DNA of 64,000 nt. It comes from Chryseobacterium sp. Leaf405 (GTDB lineage: Bacteria; Bacteroidota; Bacteroidia; Flavobacteriales; Weeksellaceae). The notes under the pieces are model-generated. The model worked only from the letters and a program-made list of their open reading frames with translations. It had not been told where the DNA came from and searched no databases. This document shows, piece by piece, positions 16,708 through 24,994 of the stretch. The DNA lies in NCBI RefSeq assembly GCF_001425355.1, contig NZ_LMQN01000001.1, forward strand, positions 60,489 through 124,488. Direction: 5' to 3'. Position numbers and translations under genes: made by a program. Each line of letters starts with the position of its first letter. Within the stretch, counting starts at the first letter, position 1.

Positions 16708-17823
16708 TTATTTTACTTTTACAAGCTCAACATCGAAAACTAACCATGCATTTGGCGGGATCACTCCTCCTGCTCCGTTTGCACCGTAACCCATTGCTGG
16801 CGGAATCAATAAAGTTGCAGTTTCACCTTCTTTTAATAAAAGAATACCTTCGTCCCAACCTTTGATTACTCTTCCCATTCCGATAGGAATTTCGATTGGT
16901 TCGTTTCTTTTGAATGAAGAATCGAATTCAGTTCCATCTACTAACTTACCAGCGTAATGTACAGAAACATTATCTCCTGCTTTTGGAGCTTTCCCGTCAG
17001 CAATTTTAGTAATCTTATAGTAAAGACCAGATTCAGTTTTTTGCATTCCTGCTTTCAAATCTTCAACCATTTTTTCCTGGTTAGCTTTGAATTCTTCCTC
17101 TTTTTTCTTCTTGTCAGCTTCAGCTTTCGCCATTGCAGCTTTGTTGTTTTCTGCAATTTTAGATTTACCTTCAGTGAAAGTTTTTGCAGGATCGTAGTTT
17201 TTATACTCGTCACCTTTGCTGAATACAGAAACTTTTTCTAAAACAACATCGGTTTTAGGTTTGTCCTGAGCTCCTTTTTCTACGTTGGCAATCGCATCGA
17301 TCACGTCGTTACCTTTTACCACTTTTCCGAAAATCGTGTGTTTTCCGTCTAACCAAGGGGTAGCAACTTCTGTGATGAAGAACTGAGAACCGTTGGTATT
17401 TGGTCCTGAATTCGCCATAGAAAGAATTCCTTTTCCTGTGTGTTGAAGGTCGTTTTTCTCGTCCTCAAATTTATATCCAGGATCTCCCATTCCTGTTCCT
17501 TGAGGATCTCCTCCCTGGATCATGAAATCTTTGATTACTCTGTGGAAAATTGTTCCGTCATAGAAAGGAACTCCTTTTGCCTTAGCTTTGTTATCGATTT
17601 TTCCTTCTGCAAGACCAACAAAATTAGCCACAGTTACAGGTGCTTTTTTATCTTCAAATTTTACGATAAGGTTACCTTTTGTCGTTTGAAGATTTGCATA
17701 AAGTCCGTCATTAAGACCTTCGTAAGTTTCTTTGTCTACGTTCATTTTTTTATAAATTGGTGTACAACTCATCAGCGAAATACTTGCCGCCGCCAGAATT
17801 ATATTCTTGTTAAACAATTTCAT
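16708..17823 (-). CDS. Dual-family peptidyl-prolyl isomerase lipoprotein (cyclophilin-FKBP fusion)
   Basis: A 371-residue lipoprotein (lipobox SLMSC, Cys20) with two different proline isomerase domains. Residues about 40-200 are a cyclophilin (FHRVIKDFMIQGGDPQGTG, then GPNTNGSQFFI). A Lys/Glu-rich helical linker (about 215-255) follows, then an FKBP domain (VSVHYAGKLVDGTEFDSS, then GWDEGILLLKEGE and GYGANG). Both catalytic signatures look intact. Fusions of this kind are known as dual-family immunophilins, including in flavobacteria. I infer envelope protein folding. It lies 3 nt downstream of the GldI-like gene. Confidence 0.93.
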   Translation of the reverse strand: MKLFNKNIILAAASISLMSCTPIYKKMNVDKETYEGLNDGLYANLQTTKGNLIVKFEDKKAPVTVANFVGLAEGKIDNKAKAKGVPFYDGTIFHRVIKDFMIQGGDPQGTGMGDPGYKFEDEKNDLQHTGKGILSMANSGPNTNGSQFFITEVATPWLDGKHTIFGKVVKGNDVIDAIANVEKGAQDKPKTDVVLEKVSVFSKGDEYKNYDPAKTFTEGKSKIAENNKAAMAKAEADKKKKEEEFKANQEKMVEDLKAGMQKTESGLYYKITKIADGKAPKAGDNVSVHYAGKLVDGTEFDSSFKRNEPIEIPIGMGRVIKGWDEGILLLKEGETATLLIPPAMGYGANGAGGVIPPNAWLVFDVELVKVK

Positions 17824-17826
17824 TGA

Positions 17827-18336
17827 TTATAATGCTTTTAATTTTATGATTAATGGTACGTCGTTGTCTATTTTTTTCTCATCACCGTAAGTTCCATATG
17901 CTAAAGAAGACGGAACCAAAAGTGTAACTTCCTCACCATCCTGTATAAAACGCAATGCATCTTCTACTGCTTTTAATTCATCAAAGTGCCCGAATCTGGC
18001 ATTTCTTCTTTCAATCGGCTGATCATAGATTTTAGTTTCGTCAAAATCGTAAAGATCATAGGAATACGAAATAAAAGTTTCATCCTGTCTTCTCTGTCTC
18101 TGATCAAAACCCTGTGTACTTACCCAGTAATTAAGCTGTGTAGGATAATATCTCACCGACTGTCCGTTGATCCATTCCTGCATATGCATTCTTTCCTGAG
18201 TATTAAGATTTTTCATCCTCTCTCTGGAAATATTCAGATCATCTTTGCTCAGAACACCGCCGATGGGTGGATGAGTCTGCGCATTTTTGCTACAGCTCAA
18301 AAAACTTAACACTGATATGAAGAGTATTTTTTTCAT
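17827..18336 (-). CDS. gldI: FKBP-type isomerase lipoprotein, GldI-like
   Basis: About 169 residues, with a lipoprotein leader MKKILFISVLSFLSC; I start at the second Met because it gives a standard leader. The C-terminal half holds FKBP features (DGEEVTLLVPSSLAYGTYG), while the N-terminal half (YYPTQLNYWVSTQGF) is characteristic of the gliding-motility-associated GldI group. GldI in gliding flavobacteria supports the type IX secretion/gliding machinery. The FKBP core is degenerate, so activity is uncertain. It is co-transcribed with the dual isomerase. The symbol is assigned by resemblance only. Confidence 0.75.
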   Translation of the reverse strand: MKKILFISVLSFLSCSKNAQTHPPIGGVLSKDDLNISRERMKNLNTQERMHMQEWINGQSVRYYPTQLNYWVSTQGFDQRQRRQDETFISYSYDLYDFDETKIYDQPIERRNARFGHFDELKAVEDALRFIQDGEEVTLLVPSSLAYGTYGDEKKIDNDVPLIIKLKAL

Positions 18337-18561
18337 AAACATTTGCGAAAATACACATTTCGGGAATCAATTACAAAACTTGATGAAGTTATTGAAATAA
18401 AAGTTTCCACATTTTTCAAAATTGAATTGATTTTAAAATTGAACCAATAAAATTTTTCTTACCATCCTTTTGATGAGGGAAGAATCTCCAATGATTATAA
18501 TTTGGATTCTTCATTCCACTTTGCTCTGTTCAGAAATAACAAAAGTGAATATTTCCAGAAC

Positions 18562-18589
18562 AAAAAAAGCCGGGAAAATTCCCGACTTT
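18562..18589 (-). terminator. Terminator after ilvE
   Basis: On the minus strand AAAGTCGGGAATTTTCCCGGCTTTTTTT forms a stem with a T tail, just after the ilvE stop. Confidence 0.85.
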
Positions 18590-18610
18590 ATATAGATTGT
18601 AAGTTTAAAA

Positions 18611-19681
18611 TTAAACTGTTTCCAATACGTGATCAACCAATACTCTCCATCCGAAAGAATCTTCTGAAAGATTAGTCTGTAAATTTACTAGATCGTTTTT
18701 CAAGATCACCGCGTAGCTTTCTTCGTCTGATAATCTTGGTAATTCCAATTTCTCCCCGTTATATCCCAAAGCCTGGAAAACTGTTGTAACAACCGCTGTT
18801 CCTACTCCCCAAACCTCTTTTAAAGTTCCATTTTTTTGAGCTTCTACAACATCTTTTACTTTAATTGGCTCTATTTTTACTTCAAATCCTCTTTTCTTTG
18901 CTAAAGTAATGAAACTGTCTCTTGTAACACCATCTAAGATTTTCTCAGAAGTTGGTGGCGTAAAAATCGTATCGTTAATTCTTACAAAAACATTCATTGT
19001 TCCACTTTCTTCGAAATACTCGTGAGTCGCATCATCTGTCCAGATAATTTGGTCGTATCCTTCTTCGATCGCCAATTGAGTCGGGTAAAAAGATGCAGCA
19101 TAATTTCCGGCAGCTTTAGCAGAACCTACTCCACCGCTTGCCGCTCTTGAATAATGATCAGAAATCTTAACAGAAACAGGCTCAGTATAATACATTTTTG
19201 CAGGTGTCGCAACGATTGCAAACATATATTTATCAGAAACTCTCGCTTTTAAAGCTTCTTCTGTAGCGAAAATCAACGGTCTGATATATAAAGACATACC
19301 TTCTCCCTGAGGAATCCAATCTCTGTCGATGTCAACCAATGCTTTTAGTCCTTCCAAAAACATTTCTTCTGTTACTTCCGGCATTGCAAGACGTGTCGCC
19401 GACTTATTGATACGTTCAAAATTCTTTTCAGGCCTGAAAAGGAAAACCTGTCCGTCTTTGTCTTTGTAAGCTTTCATACCTTCAAAGCAAGCTTGCCCAT
19501 AGTTTACACCCATCATCGCCGGTGTAAATGCCAAAGGACCGTAAGGAACCAATTTTACATCTCCCCATTTTCCATTCTCATACTCGCAGATCACCATATG
19601 ATCAATAAAAGTATTTCCGAATGAAAAGTTATTTGGGTCGAATGTAGAAATTCTGGAGTTTTCAGTTTTTTGAATTATCAT
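18611..19681 (-). CDS. ilvE: Branched-chain amino acid aminotransferase
   Basis: A 356-residue fold-type IV PLP enzyme interconverting Leu, Ile and Val with their 2-oxo acids. GQACFEGMKAYKDKDG, FRPEKNFERIN, YIRPLIFATEE and the PLP lysine in GSAKAAGNYAAS are conserved, as is EYFEESGTMNVF. The length matches the BCAT type II group shared with eukaryotes. It is monocistronic on the minus strand, divergent from mnmD, with a possible -7 element (CAAATTTA on the plus strand at 19707-19714). Confidence 0.96.
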   Translation of the reverse strand: MIIQKTENSRISTFDPNNFSFGNTFIDHMVICEYENGKWGDVKLVPYGPLAFTPAMMGVNYGQACFEGMKAYKDKDGQVFLFRPEKNFERINKSATRLAMPEVTEEMFLEGLKALVDIDRDWIPQGEGMSLYIRPLIFATEEALKARVSDKYMFAIVATPAKMYYTEPVSVKISDHYSRAASGGVGSAKAAGNYAASFYPTQLAIEEGYDQIIWTDDATHEYFEESGTMNVFVRINDTIFTPPTSEKILDGVTRDSFITLAKKRGFEVKIEPIKVKDVVEAQKNGTLKEVWGVGTAVVTTVFQALGYNGEKLELPRLSDEESYAVILKNDLVNLQTNLSEDSFGWRVLVDHVLETV

Positions 19682-19745
19682 TTCTAAAATTTTTTATGAT
19701 GTTCTACAAATTTAACATAATTATTTAAATATAAAAATTTTAGAG

Positions 19746-19753
19746 TAAATTTG
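19746..19753 (+). promoter_or_regulatory. -7 element TAAATTTG close to mnmD
   Basis: TAAATTTG matches the consensus but lies only 12 nt before the TTG start, so the message would have an extremely short leader or be nearly leaderless. Confidence 0.45.
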
Positions 19754-19765
19754 TAAAAAAATAGC

Positions 19766-20440
19766 TTGAAAAGGGAAATTAAGACCACAAATGACGGCAG
19801 TAAAACATTGTTTATCAATGAATTAAACGAAAACTATCATTCTCATCACGGTGCGCTCCAAGAAGCAGAACACGTGTTTATCAAAAACGGATTAAATTTA
19901 GTTAATGATTACGAAATTAATATTTTAGAACTCGGATTTGGAACAGGTTTGAATGTTTTGGTGACAATTAATGAATATTTAAAAACTGACAAAAGTCATA
20001 TCATCAACTATTTTACCCTTGAAAAATATCCAATAAATGAATCGGAAATGAACGATTTGGCATATTTTGAGCTGTTCGATAACCCGGAATTCAAAAATAT
20101 TTATCAAAAAGTTCATCAATCAGATTGGGAAAAGTCAGTTGAAATCATTAAAGGATTCAATTTAAAAAAAATACAATGTGACTTCTTTGATCTGAAAAAC
20201 ATAGACTTACCCGAAATAAATCTTGTTTATTTTGATTGCTTTGGCGCAAGGGTGCAACCTGATCTTTGGGAAAATCCTTTATTTGAAATGGTTTCGGACA
20301 AAATGGCGGTTAACGGACTTTTAACAACCTACTCTTCAAAAGGCAGTGTAAGAAGAATTCTTCAGGATCTTAATTTTAAAGTAGAAAAGAAAGCGGGGCC
20401 TCCGGGGAAAAGAGAAATGATTAATGCTGTTAAATTATAG
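19766..20440 (+). CDS. mnmD: tRNA (mnm5s2U34) methyltransferase
   Basis: A 224-residue SAM-dependent methyltransferase matching the MnmC methyltransferase domain without the FAD oxidase domain (MnmD type); it completes the 5-methylaminomethyl-2-thiouridine modification at the tRNA wobble base. The SAM motif is NILELGFGTGLN, followed by VYFDCFGARVQPDLWENP and TYSSKGSVRR. Translation starts at TTG, as no suitable in-frame ATG exists near the conserved N-terminus. The -7 element just upstream implies a very short leader. Confidence 0.9.
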   Translation: MKREIKTTNDGSKTLFINELNENYHSHHGALQEAEHVFIKNGLNLVNDYEINILELGFGTGLNVLVTINEYLKTDKSHIINYFTLEKYPINESEMNDLAYFELFDNPEFKNIYQKVHQSDWEKSVEIIKGFNLKKIQCDFFDLKNIDLPEINLVYFDCFGARVQPDLWENPLFEMVSDKMAVNGLLTTYSSKGSVRRILQDLNFKVEKKAGPPGKREMINAVKL

Positions 20441-20560
20441 AAGCTAGATATTAGAAGTTAGAGCTTAGTAAATAAGAGATACACATATATAATATAGATC
20501 AAAAAGACATTATTCATCATATTAAAACTAATTTCTAGTTTCTAAATTCTAACTTCTTTC
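20439..20560. repeat. Imperfect inverted repeat after mnmD
   Basis: Left arm 20439-20470 (words TAGAAG, TTAGAAGTTAGA) and right arm 20528-20560 (CTAATTTC, TCTAACTTCT) are imperfect reverse complements around an AT-rich spacer. It resembles in design, but not in sequence, the element at 3345-3437. Confidence 0.45.
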
Positions 20561-20596
20561 TAAAAATTCCTAAATTAGCTTTACAAATTATTATAT

Positions 20597-21013
20597 ATGA
20601 TAGATAAGATCAACATTAGAGTGTATGCCTGCGCTGTGAAAGATAAAAAAGTTTTGACTTTATTTGAAGAATATGCCGGCGAACCTTTAATGAAATTCCC
20701 GGGTGGCGGACTGGAATTTGGAGAAGGAGTAATAGAATGTTTACATCGTGAATTTGATGAGGAGCTTAATGTAAAAATAGAAATTGTAGAGCACTTTTAT
20801 ACTCAGGAAGAATTTTTGGTTTCCCGTTTCAGAGATAACGAACAATTGCTTACCATATATTATATTGTAAATATAGTGAATGAAGAAGATTTTTTAATTC
20901 TCGATCCATGCATTGAAAAAGCAGAATGGATTGACATCGATACTTCTGACAATCTATTTCCTTTACCTATTGATAAAATTGTTTTTGATAAGCTAAAAGA
21001 AAAATTCCTGTAA
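20597..21013 (+). CDS. Nudix hydrolase
   Basis: A 138-residue single-domain Nudix protein. The Nudix box spans GGGLEFGEGVIECLHREFDEEL (about residues 35-56), with the metal-binding REFDEE core intact. The family hydrolyses nucleoside diphosphates linked to another moiety; the substrate is not predictable. It is a single gene with a terminator overlapping its stop. Confidence 0.9.
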   Translation: MIDKINIRVYACAVKDKKVLTLFEEYAGEPLMKFPGGGLEFGEGVIECLHREFDEELNVKIEIVEHFYTQEEFLVSRFRDNEQLLTIYYIVNIVNEEDFLILDPCIEKAEWIDIDTSDNLFPLPIDKIVFDKLKEKFL

Positions 21014-21031
21014 GCTTTACAGGAATTTTTT
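21000..21031. terminator. Bidirectional terminator between Nudix and DUF4294 genes
   Basis: AAAAATTCCTG and CAGGAATTTTTT pair around TAAGCTTTA; the stem overlaps the Nudix stop codon and serves the convergent gene as well. Confidence 0.82.
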
Positions 21032-21043
21032 ATATTTAAAATA

Positions 21044-21748
21044 TTATTTGTAAACTTTAAAAGTATTTGCTCCCGGATAAGGCTGCAAATAACCAGAATT
21101 CCAATTGGACTGAAGAAGTGACTCCAAATATTCATCGGTTCTGTTTTTATGAGGATCATACTTGTCTTTAAGATCAATATCTGCCATTTTACCTTTCACG
21201 TTCCACCAGAAAGCACTCCATCCACCTCTTAATTCTTTGATAATTTCATAAACATTTTTCCCGGTAGCTCTGTTCATTAACTTTGCAAAAAGCTGACCTT
21301 CCGTTGTTGTAAGATCTCTCAATTGCTTTTCATACTGGTCGGCTAATATATTTTGTCGGTCTTTCATGTACTTTCTCTTCGCTTTACTATCCAGATTTGT
21401 CATTTCGCCCTGAATATCTCTGTATTGCTGAAGAGCCGTTAAAAATAAAGGATATACTCTGTATAATTTTTTATTCAGAAAATAATAATAATTTCTATCA
21501 AGCTGATTATTGAATTTAGGTTTGTTTACTAAAACCAGTTCATCCATCACAACAACTGTTTCACCATTGATATCATATACCCGCATTTTCTGTCTTTCGT
21601 CGTAGTAATATTTTTTTCCGAATTCATCCGTTTTCAAAAGTTCCTGCGGATATTGACTCAAAGGAACTGCGATAATCGAGTCCTGCTGACCAAAAACATT
21701 TACTCCTAAAAAGAAAATAAAAAGACAAACAATCTTAGTAAATTTCAT
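21044..21748 (-). CDS. DUF4294 family exported protein
   Basis: About 234 residues, starting MKFTKIVCLFIFFLGVNVFGQ, a clear signal peptide; I reject a Met 12 codons upstream because it would bury that leader. The mature part holds YYYDERQKMRVYDINGE and a long helical segment (LDSKAKRKYMKDRQ), then GWSAFWWNVKGKMADIDLK, matching Bacteroidota DUF4294. It is periplasmic by inference. Divergent from the M42 peptidase gene. Function unknown. Confidence 0.85.
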   Translation of the reverse strand: MKFTKIVCLFIFFLGVNVFGQQDSIIAVPLSQYPQELLKTDEFGKKYYYDERQKMRVYDINGETVVVMDELVLVNKPKFNNQLDRNYYYFLNKKLYRVYPLFLTALQQYRDIQGEMTNLDSKAKRKYMKDRQNILADQYEKQLRDLTTTEGQLFAKLMNRATGKNVYEIIKELRGGWSAFWWNVKGKMADIDLKDKYDPHKNRTDEYLESLLQSNWNSGYLQPYPGANTFKVYK

Positions 21749-21799
21749 TATTTTTACACCTATTATAGCAAAAATTAAACGCAAAAATCATTCCTTTTT

Positions 21800-22876
21800 A
21801 TGAAATTTGAGAAGAAATCTTTAAAGTTTTTAGAAAAATATTTAAACACATCCTCACCAACAGGATATGAACATGAAGGTCAGAAAGTTTGGATGGACTA
21901 TATTAAACCTTACGTTGATAAAATTGAGGTAGATCATTACGGGACATGCTACGGAATTATCAATCCTGAAGCGGAATTTAAGGTGGTTATTGAAGCTCAT
22001 GCTGATGAAATTTCGTGGTATGTCAATTATATTACAGATGACGGATTAATTTATGTTATTAGAAACGGAGGATCAGATCAGACAATTGCCCCTTCAAAAG
22101 TGGTGCATATTCATGGTGAAAAAGGAATTATAAAAGGCGTTTTCGGATGGCCAGCAATTCACACAAGAAGTGCTAACCAAAATGAGCCAACTCCAAAAAT
22201 TGATAATATTTTCATCGACTGTGGAGCAACTTCAAAAGAAGAAGTTGAAGAATTGGGAATTTACGTTGGATGCATGATCACTTATCCTGATGAGTTTTTC
22301 GAAATGAATGATCGTTATTTCGTTTGCAGGGCTTTAGACAACAGAATTGGAGGTTTTATGATTGCTGAAGTGGCGAGGCTTTTAAAGGAAAACAAAAAGA
22401 CAATTCCGTTCGGGTTGTATATTACCAATTCCGTTCAGGAAGAGGTTGGTTTGTATGGTGCTGATATGATTGCAGATACGATTAAACCCAATATCGCCAT
22501 CGTAACAGACGTTACTCATGACACGACAACTCCAATGATAGAAAAGAAAAAAGAAGGCGATCAGAAATGTGGAGACGGGCCGGTTGTTTTCTTTGCACCA
22601 AGCGTTCATCATACCATTAGAGAATTGATTATTAATACCGCAAAAGATAAGAAAATTCCTTTCCAGAGAGCAGCAGCAAGCAGAGCTACAGGAACAGATA
22701 CTGATGCGTTTGCACATTCAAACGGAGGTGTTCCGAGTGCATTAATCTCTCTGCCTTTACGATATATGCACACAACTGTAGAAATGGTTTCAAAAGAAGA
22801 TGTAGGAAATGTGATTCAACTGATTTACGAAACACTTCTGAAGATTCAACCGGAAATGAAACTGAAGTATCATTAA
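21800..22876 (+). CDS. M42 family metallo-aminopeptidase
   Basis: A 358-residue cytosolic peptidase of the tetrahedral TET/M42 group. Binuclear metal site motifs are IEAHADEISW, RALDNRIGG, VQEEVGLYGAD (catalytic Glu pair) and VTDVTHD, with the last His near the C-terminus (LRYMHTTVE). These enzymes trim short peptides and are often misannotated as endoglucanases. The next small gene begins 1 nt after the stop, so the two are coupled. Confidence 0.93.
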   Translation: MKFEKKSLKFLEKYLNTSSPTGYEHEGQKVWMDYIKPYVDKIEVDHYGTCYGIINPEAEFKVVIEAHADEISWYVNYITDDGLIYVIRNGGSDQTIAPSKVVHIHGEKGIIKGVFGWPAIHTRSANQNEPTPKIDNIFIDCGATSKEEVEELGIYVGCMITYPDEFFEMNDRYFVCRALDNRIGGFMIAEVARLLKENKKTIPFGLYITNSVQEEVGLYGADMIADTIKPNIAIVTDVTHDTTTPMIEKKKEGDQKCGDGPVVFFAPSVHHTIRELIINTAKDKKIPFQRAAASRATGTDTDAFAHSNGGVPSALISLPLRYMHTTVEMVSKEDVGNVIQLIYETLLKIQPEMKLKYH

Positions 22877-22877
22877 A

Positions 22878-23177
22878 ATGAAAAAAATCTTTTATCATTT
22901 AGTCCGAAAGCCTACTTTTATATCCATTATAACAGCTTTATTCTTTATTTATATAGGTTTTTTAATGATATATAAGTTGTTTGATCCTCCCAAAACTGGT
23001 TCAGTATATAATATGGTTCTGGAAACGTTATTATTTTTCAGCATCATCCCTTTAGGATTATTTATAATTGATAGATTATTAGTTATTAAAATTAATAATA
23101 TCCGATTAACAGTCATAGAAACAATTCTATTTACAGGTATTTTCTTGTATTATTTTCTGTTGGTTAATCCATTTTAA
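22878..23177 (+). CDS. Small membrane protein, unknown function
   Basis: A 99-residue protein with three hydrophobic segments (about 15-33, 48-67, 74-97) and short polar loops. It begins 1 nt after the peptidase stop and 26 nt before rpe, so it belongs to the same operon. No family is recognised. Confidence 0.75.
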   Translation: MKKIFYHLVRKPTFISIITALFFIYIGFLMIYKLFDPPKTGSVYNMVLETLLFFSIIPLGLFIIDRLLVIKINNIRLTVIETILFTGIFLYYFLLVNPF

Positions 23178-23203
23178 AAGATCAAAATAAAAGTAAAGTA
23201 AAA

Positions 23204-23854
23204 ATGAAAACGAAACTTATTGCTCCTTCCCTTTTAGCCGCAGACTTCGGGAATCTGCAAAGAGATATTGAAATGATTAACAATTCGCAGGCAGACTGGT
23301 TTCACGTAGACGTGATGGACGGGCGATTTGTTCCCAACATTTCATTCGGTTTTCCTGTGATGAAAACGGTGCAGCAACATGCAAAGAAATTTGTGGATGT
23401 ACACTTGATGATCGTAGAACCGGAAAAATATGTTGAAGAATTTATAAACCACGGTGCAGACTTAGTTTCGGTTCATTATGAAGCATGTACACATCTTCAC
23501 AGAACGATTCACCATATTCAGAGTTTGGGCGCAAAAGCAGGAGTTGTTTTAAATCCTTCCACTCCGGTTTTGATGTTGGAAGATATTATTGCTGATGTAG
23601 ATTTAGTTTTATTAATGAGTGTAAATCCAGGATTTGGCGGACAGAAATTCATTGAAAATACCTACAAGAAAATTGCAGAAACCAAAGATTTGATTTTGAG
23701 CAATAATTCTACTGCTTTGATTGAAGTTGACGGAGGAGTGAATCTTGATAATGCAGGAAAACTTTTCGAAGCCGGAGCAGATGTTTTGGTGGCAGGAAAT
23801 GCGGTGTTTTCAGCAGAAAGTCCGGAAAGAACAATTGAATTACTGAAGATTTAA
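23204..23854 (+). CDS. rpe: Ribulose-phosphate 3-epimerase
   Basis: A 216-residue TIM-barrel enzyme interconverting ribulose-5-phosphate and xylulose-5-phosphate in the pentose phosphate pathway. APSLLAADFGNL, HVDVMDGRFVPNISFG, VDVHLMIVEP, SVNPGFGGQKF and EVDGGVN are all intact, with the catalytic Asp pair and metal-binding His. It is the last gene of the M42-membrane protein-rpe run. Confidence 0.97.
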   Translation: MKTKLIAPSLLAADFGNLQRDIEMINNSQADWFHVDVMDGRFVPNISFGFPVMKTVQQHAKKFVDVHLMIVEPEKYVEEFINHGADLVSVHYEACTHLHRTIHHIQSLGAKAGVVLNPSTPVLMLEDIIADVDLVLLMSVNPGFGGQKFIENTYKKIAETKDLILSNNSTALIEVDGGVNLDNAGKLFEAGADVLVAGNAVFSAESPERTIELLKI

Positions 23855-23877
23855 ATTCCTTCAAAATTATAAAAAAC

Positions 23878-23904
23878 AAAAGGCAGCTAGATTTAGCTGC
23901 CTTT
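23878..23904 (+). terminator. Terminator after rpe
   Basis: AAAGGCAGCTA-GATT-TAGCTGCCTTT is a perfect stem, with a modest T tail on the plus strand. Confidence 0.75.
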
Positions 23905-24226
23905 ACTCTTGTTGAAAATTTCGTCTTAATGGTTATTAGTTTTAAAGACTTTAATCTTAATTTTCCTGTTTTAATTCTGGCGTAAAGATCATAAAAAAAT
24001 CCAATACAAAACATCCGTAAAAACACTGAATTTTAACGCAAGTATTTCTACCTAATCCTGATTTTAACTGAATTTTTCAACAGCTTTTTTATATTTTAGT
24101 AGGCACATAAACTACTGAATCTTAAATATTTCCGATAAATTTTTCATTTAAAAATGAATATTTACTGTAAATATAGTAACAATGGCAGCATTGTCACGAA
24201 ATGACACATTATGTCCTAAAAAAAAG
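23905..24226. other. Intergenic region without recognised feature
   Basis: About 320 bp of AT-rich sequence between rpe and the convergent ndk. No coding frame has a believable start or composition, and I see no structured element. Confidence 0.5.
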
Positions 24227-24256
24227 AAAGTCCGAAGAAAATATTCTCCGGACTTT
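24227..24256 (-). terminator. Terminator after ndk
   Basis: On the minus strand AAAGTCCGGAGAATA pairs with TTCTTCGGACTTT, then TCTTTTTTTT, just beyond the ndk stop. Confidence 0.82.
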
Positions 24257-24276
24257 TTATTGTAATTATTTTTTTC

Positions 24277-24693
24277 TTAGAAAATCTCTCTTCCTGAAAA
24301 ATGAAACTGAGCTTCGATAAGTGCATTCTCGTCAGAATCTGAACCGTGAACCGCATTTTCTCCGATGCTTCTTGCAAACATTTTTCTGATCGTACCCTCA
24401 GCAGCGTCTGCCGGATTAGTAGAACCGATTAAAGTTCTGAAATCTTCAACAGCATTATCTTTTTCCAAAACAGCAGCAACGATTGGTCCTGAACTCATGA
24501 ATTCTACCAATTCTCCGTAAAACGGTCTTTCAGCATGTACTTCGTAGAACTTTTTTGCATCAGCAACTGTAAGCTGAGTTAATTTTAATGCTTTGATCTT
24601 GAATCCTCCTTCAGAGATTTTACCTAATATAGCACCGATATGTCCGTCTGCAACAGCATCAGGCTTAATCATAGTGAATGTAATGTTAGACAT
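24277..24693 (-). CDS. ndk: Nucleoside diphosphate kinase
   Basis: A 138-residue enzyme balancing NTP pools by phosphotransfer through a phosphohistidine. [16 protein letters not shown] opens the protein; [12 protein letters not shown] holds the catalytic His. [18 protein letters not shown] is the nucleotide-binding region. Length is standard. A TAnnTTTG -7 element lies just upstream on the minus strand. Cytosolic. Confidence 0.97.
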   Translation of the reverse strand: MSNITFTMIKPDAVADGHIGAILGKISEGGFKIKALKLTQLTVADAKKFYEVHAERPFYGELVEFMSSGPIVAAVLEKDNAVEDFRTLIGSTNPADAAEGTIRKMFARSIGENAVHGSDSDENALIEAQFHFSGREIF

Positions 24694-24716
24694 AAATGAA
24701 TATTTTTTTAATGGCG

Positions 24717-24724
24717 CAAAAGTA
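24717..24724 (-). promoter_or_regulatory. -7 element TACTTTTG of ndk
   Basis: Reading the minus strand, TACTTTTG matches TAnnTTTG and ends 24 nt before the ndk ATG. A -33 partner is not clear. Confidence 0.5.
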
Positions 24725-24804
24725 CAAAAAATATCTTTGATTTTAATTTTAAAATTTCTTTAACATAAAAATAACTTTTATTAAGAAATCATGAATTAAA
24801 TCTT

Positions 24805-24818
24805 GGCACAGTAATTGT
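24805..24818 (+). promoter_or_regulatory. Sigma-54-like -24/-12 promoter for a short transcript
   Basis: TTGGCACAGTAATTGTAT carries TGGCAC-N5-TTG with GG at 24805-24806 and the -12 G at 24817, 10 nt apart. Only the final C of TTGC is T. It is the closest match to the -24 consensus in the window and is not followed by a protein gene. Confidence 0.6.
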
Positions 24819-24829
24819 ATAATCTATTT

Positions 24830-24896
24830 CGATTCTCATGTTTAATTTGAGTTTTCATGGTTATTAGTTTTTACCCAGCTTCGGCTGGGTTTTTTA
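24830..24896 (+). ncRNA. Candidate small RNA between ndk and rsgA
   Basis: A sigma-54-like promoter (24805-24818) predicts a start near 24830, and a strong intrinsic terminator ends at about 24896, giving a transcript of roughly 67 nt. Both flanking genes point away or end here, so nothing else explains the promoter-terminator pair. A 9-codon ORF (MFNLSFHGY) is the only reading frame. It may be a regulatory RNA or a micro-peptide message. Confidence 0.5.
24873..24896 (+). terminator. Strong terminator of the candidate small RNA
   Basis: ACCCAGC-TTCG-GCTGGGT followed by TTTTT: a UUCG tetraloop closed by a GC-rich stem. Confidence 0.88.
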
Positions 24897-24994
24897 TTGA
24901 TCAATGTTTGCGTAATTTAACTCTACTTTTTTCAAAATCAGCAAGTTAAACAAACGTTTACTTTTTCAAGCATAAAATATTAAGGATTATTAAT

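Noticed and set aside
23709..24026. 105-codon minus-strand ORF past rpe
   Set aside because: It runs antisense through the rpe 3' end and its terminator and has no recognisable start or domain.
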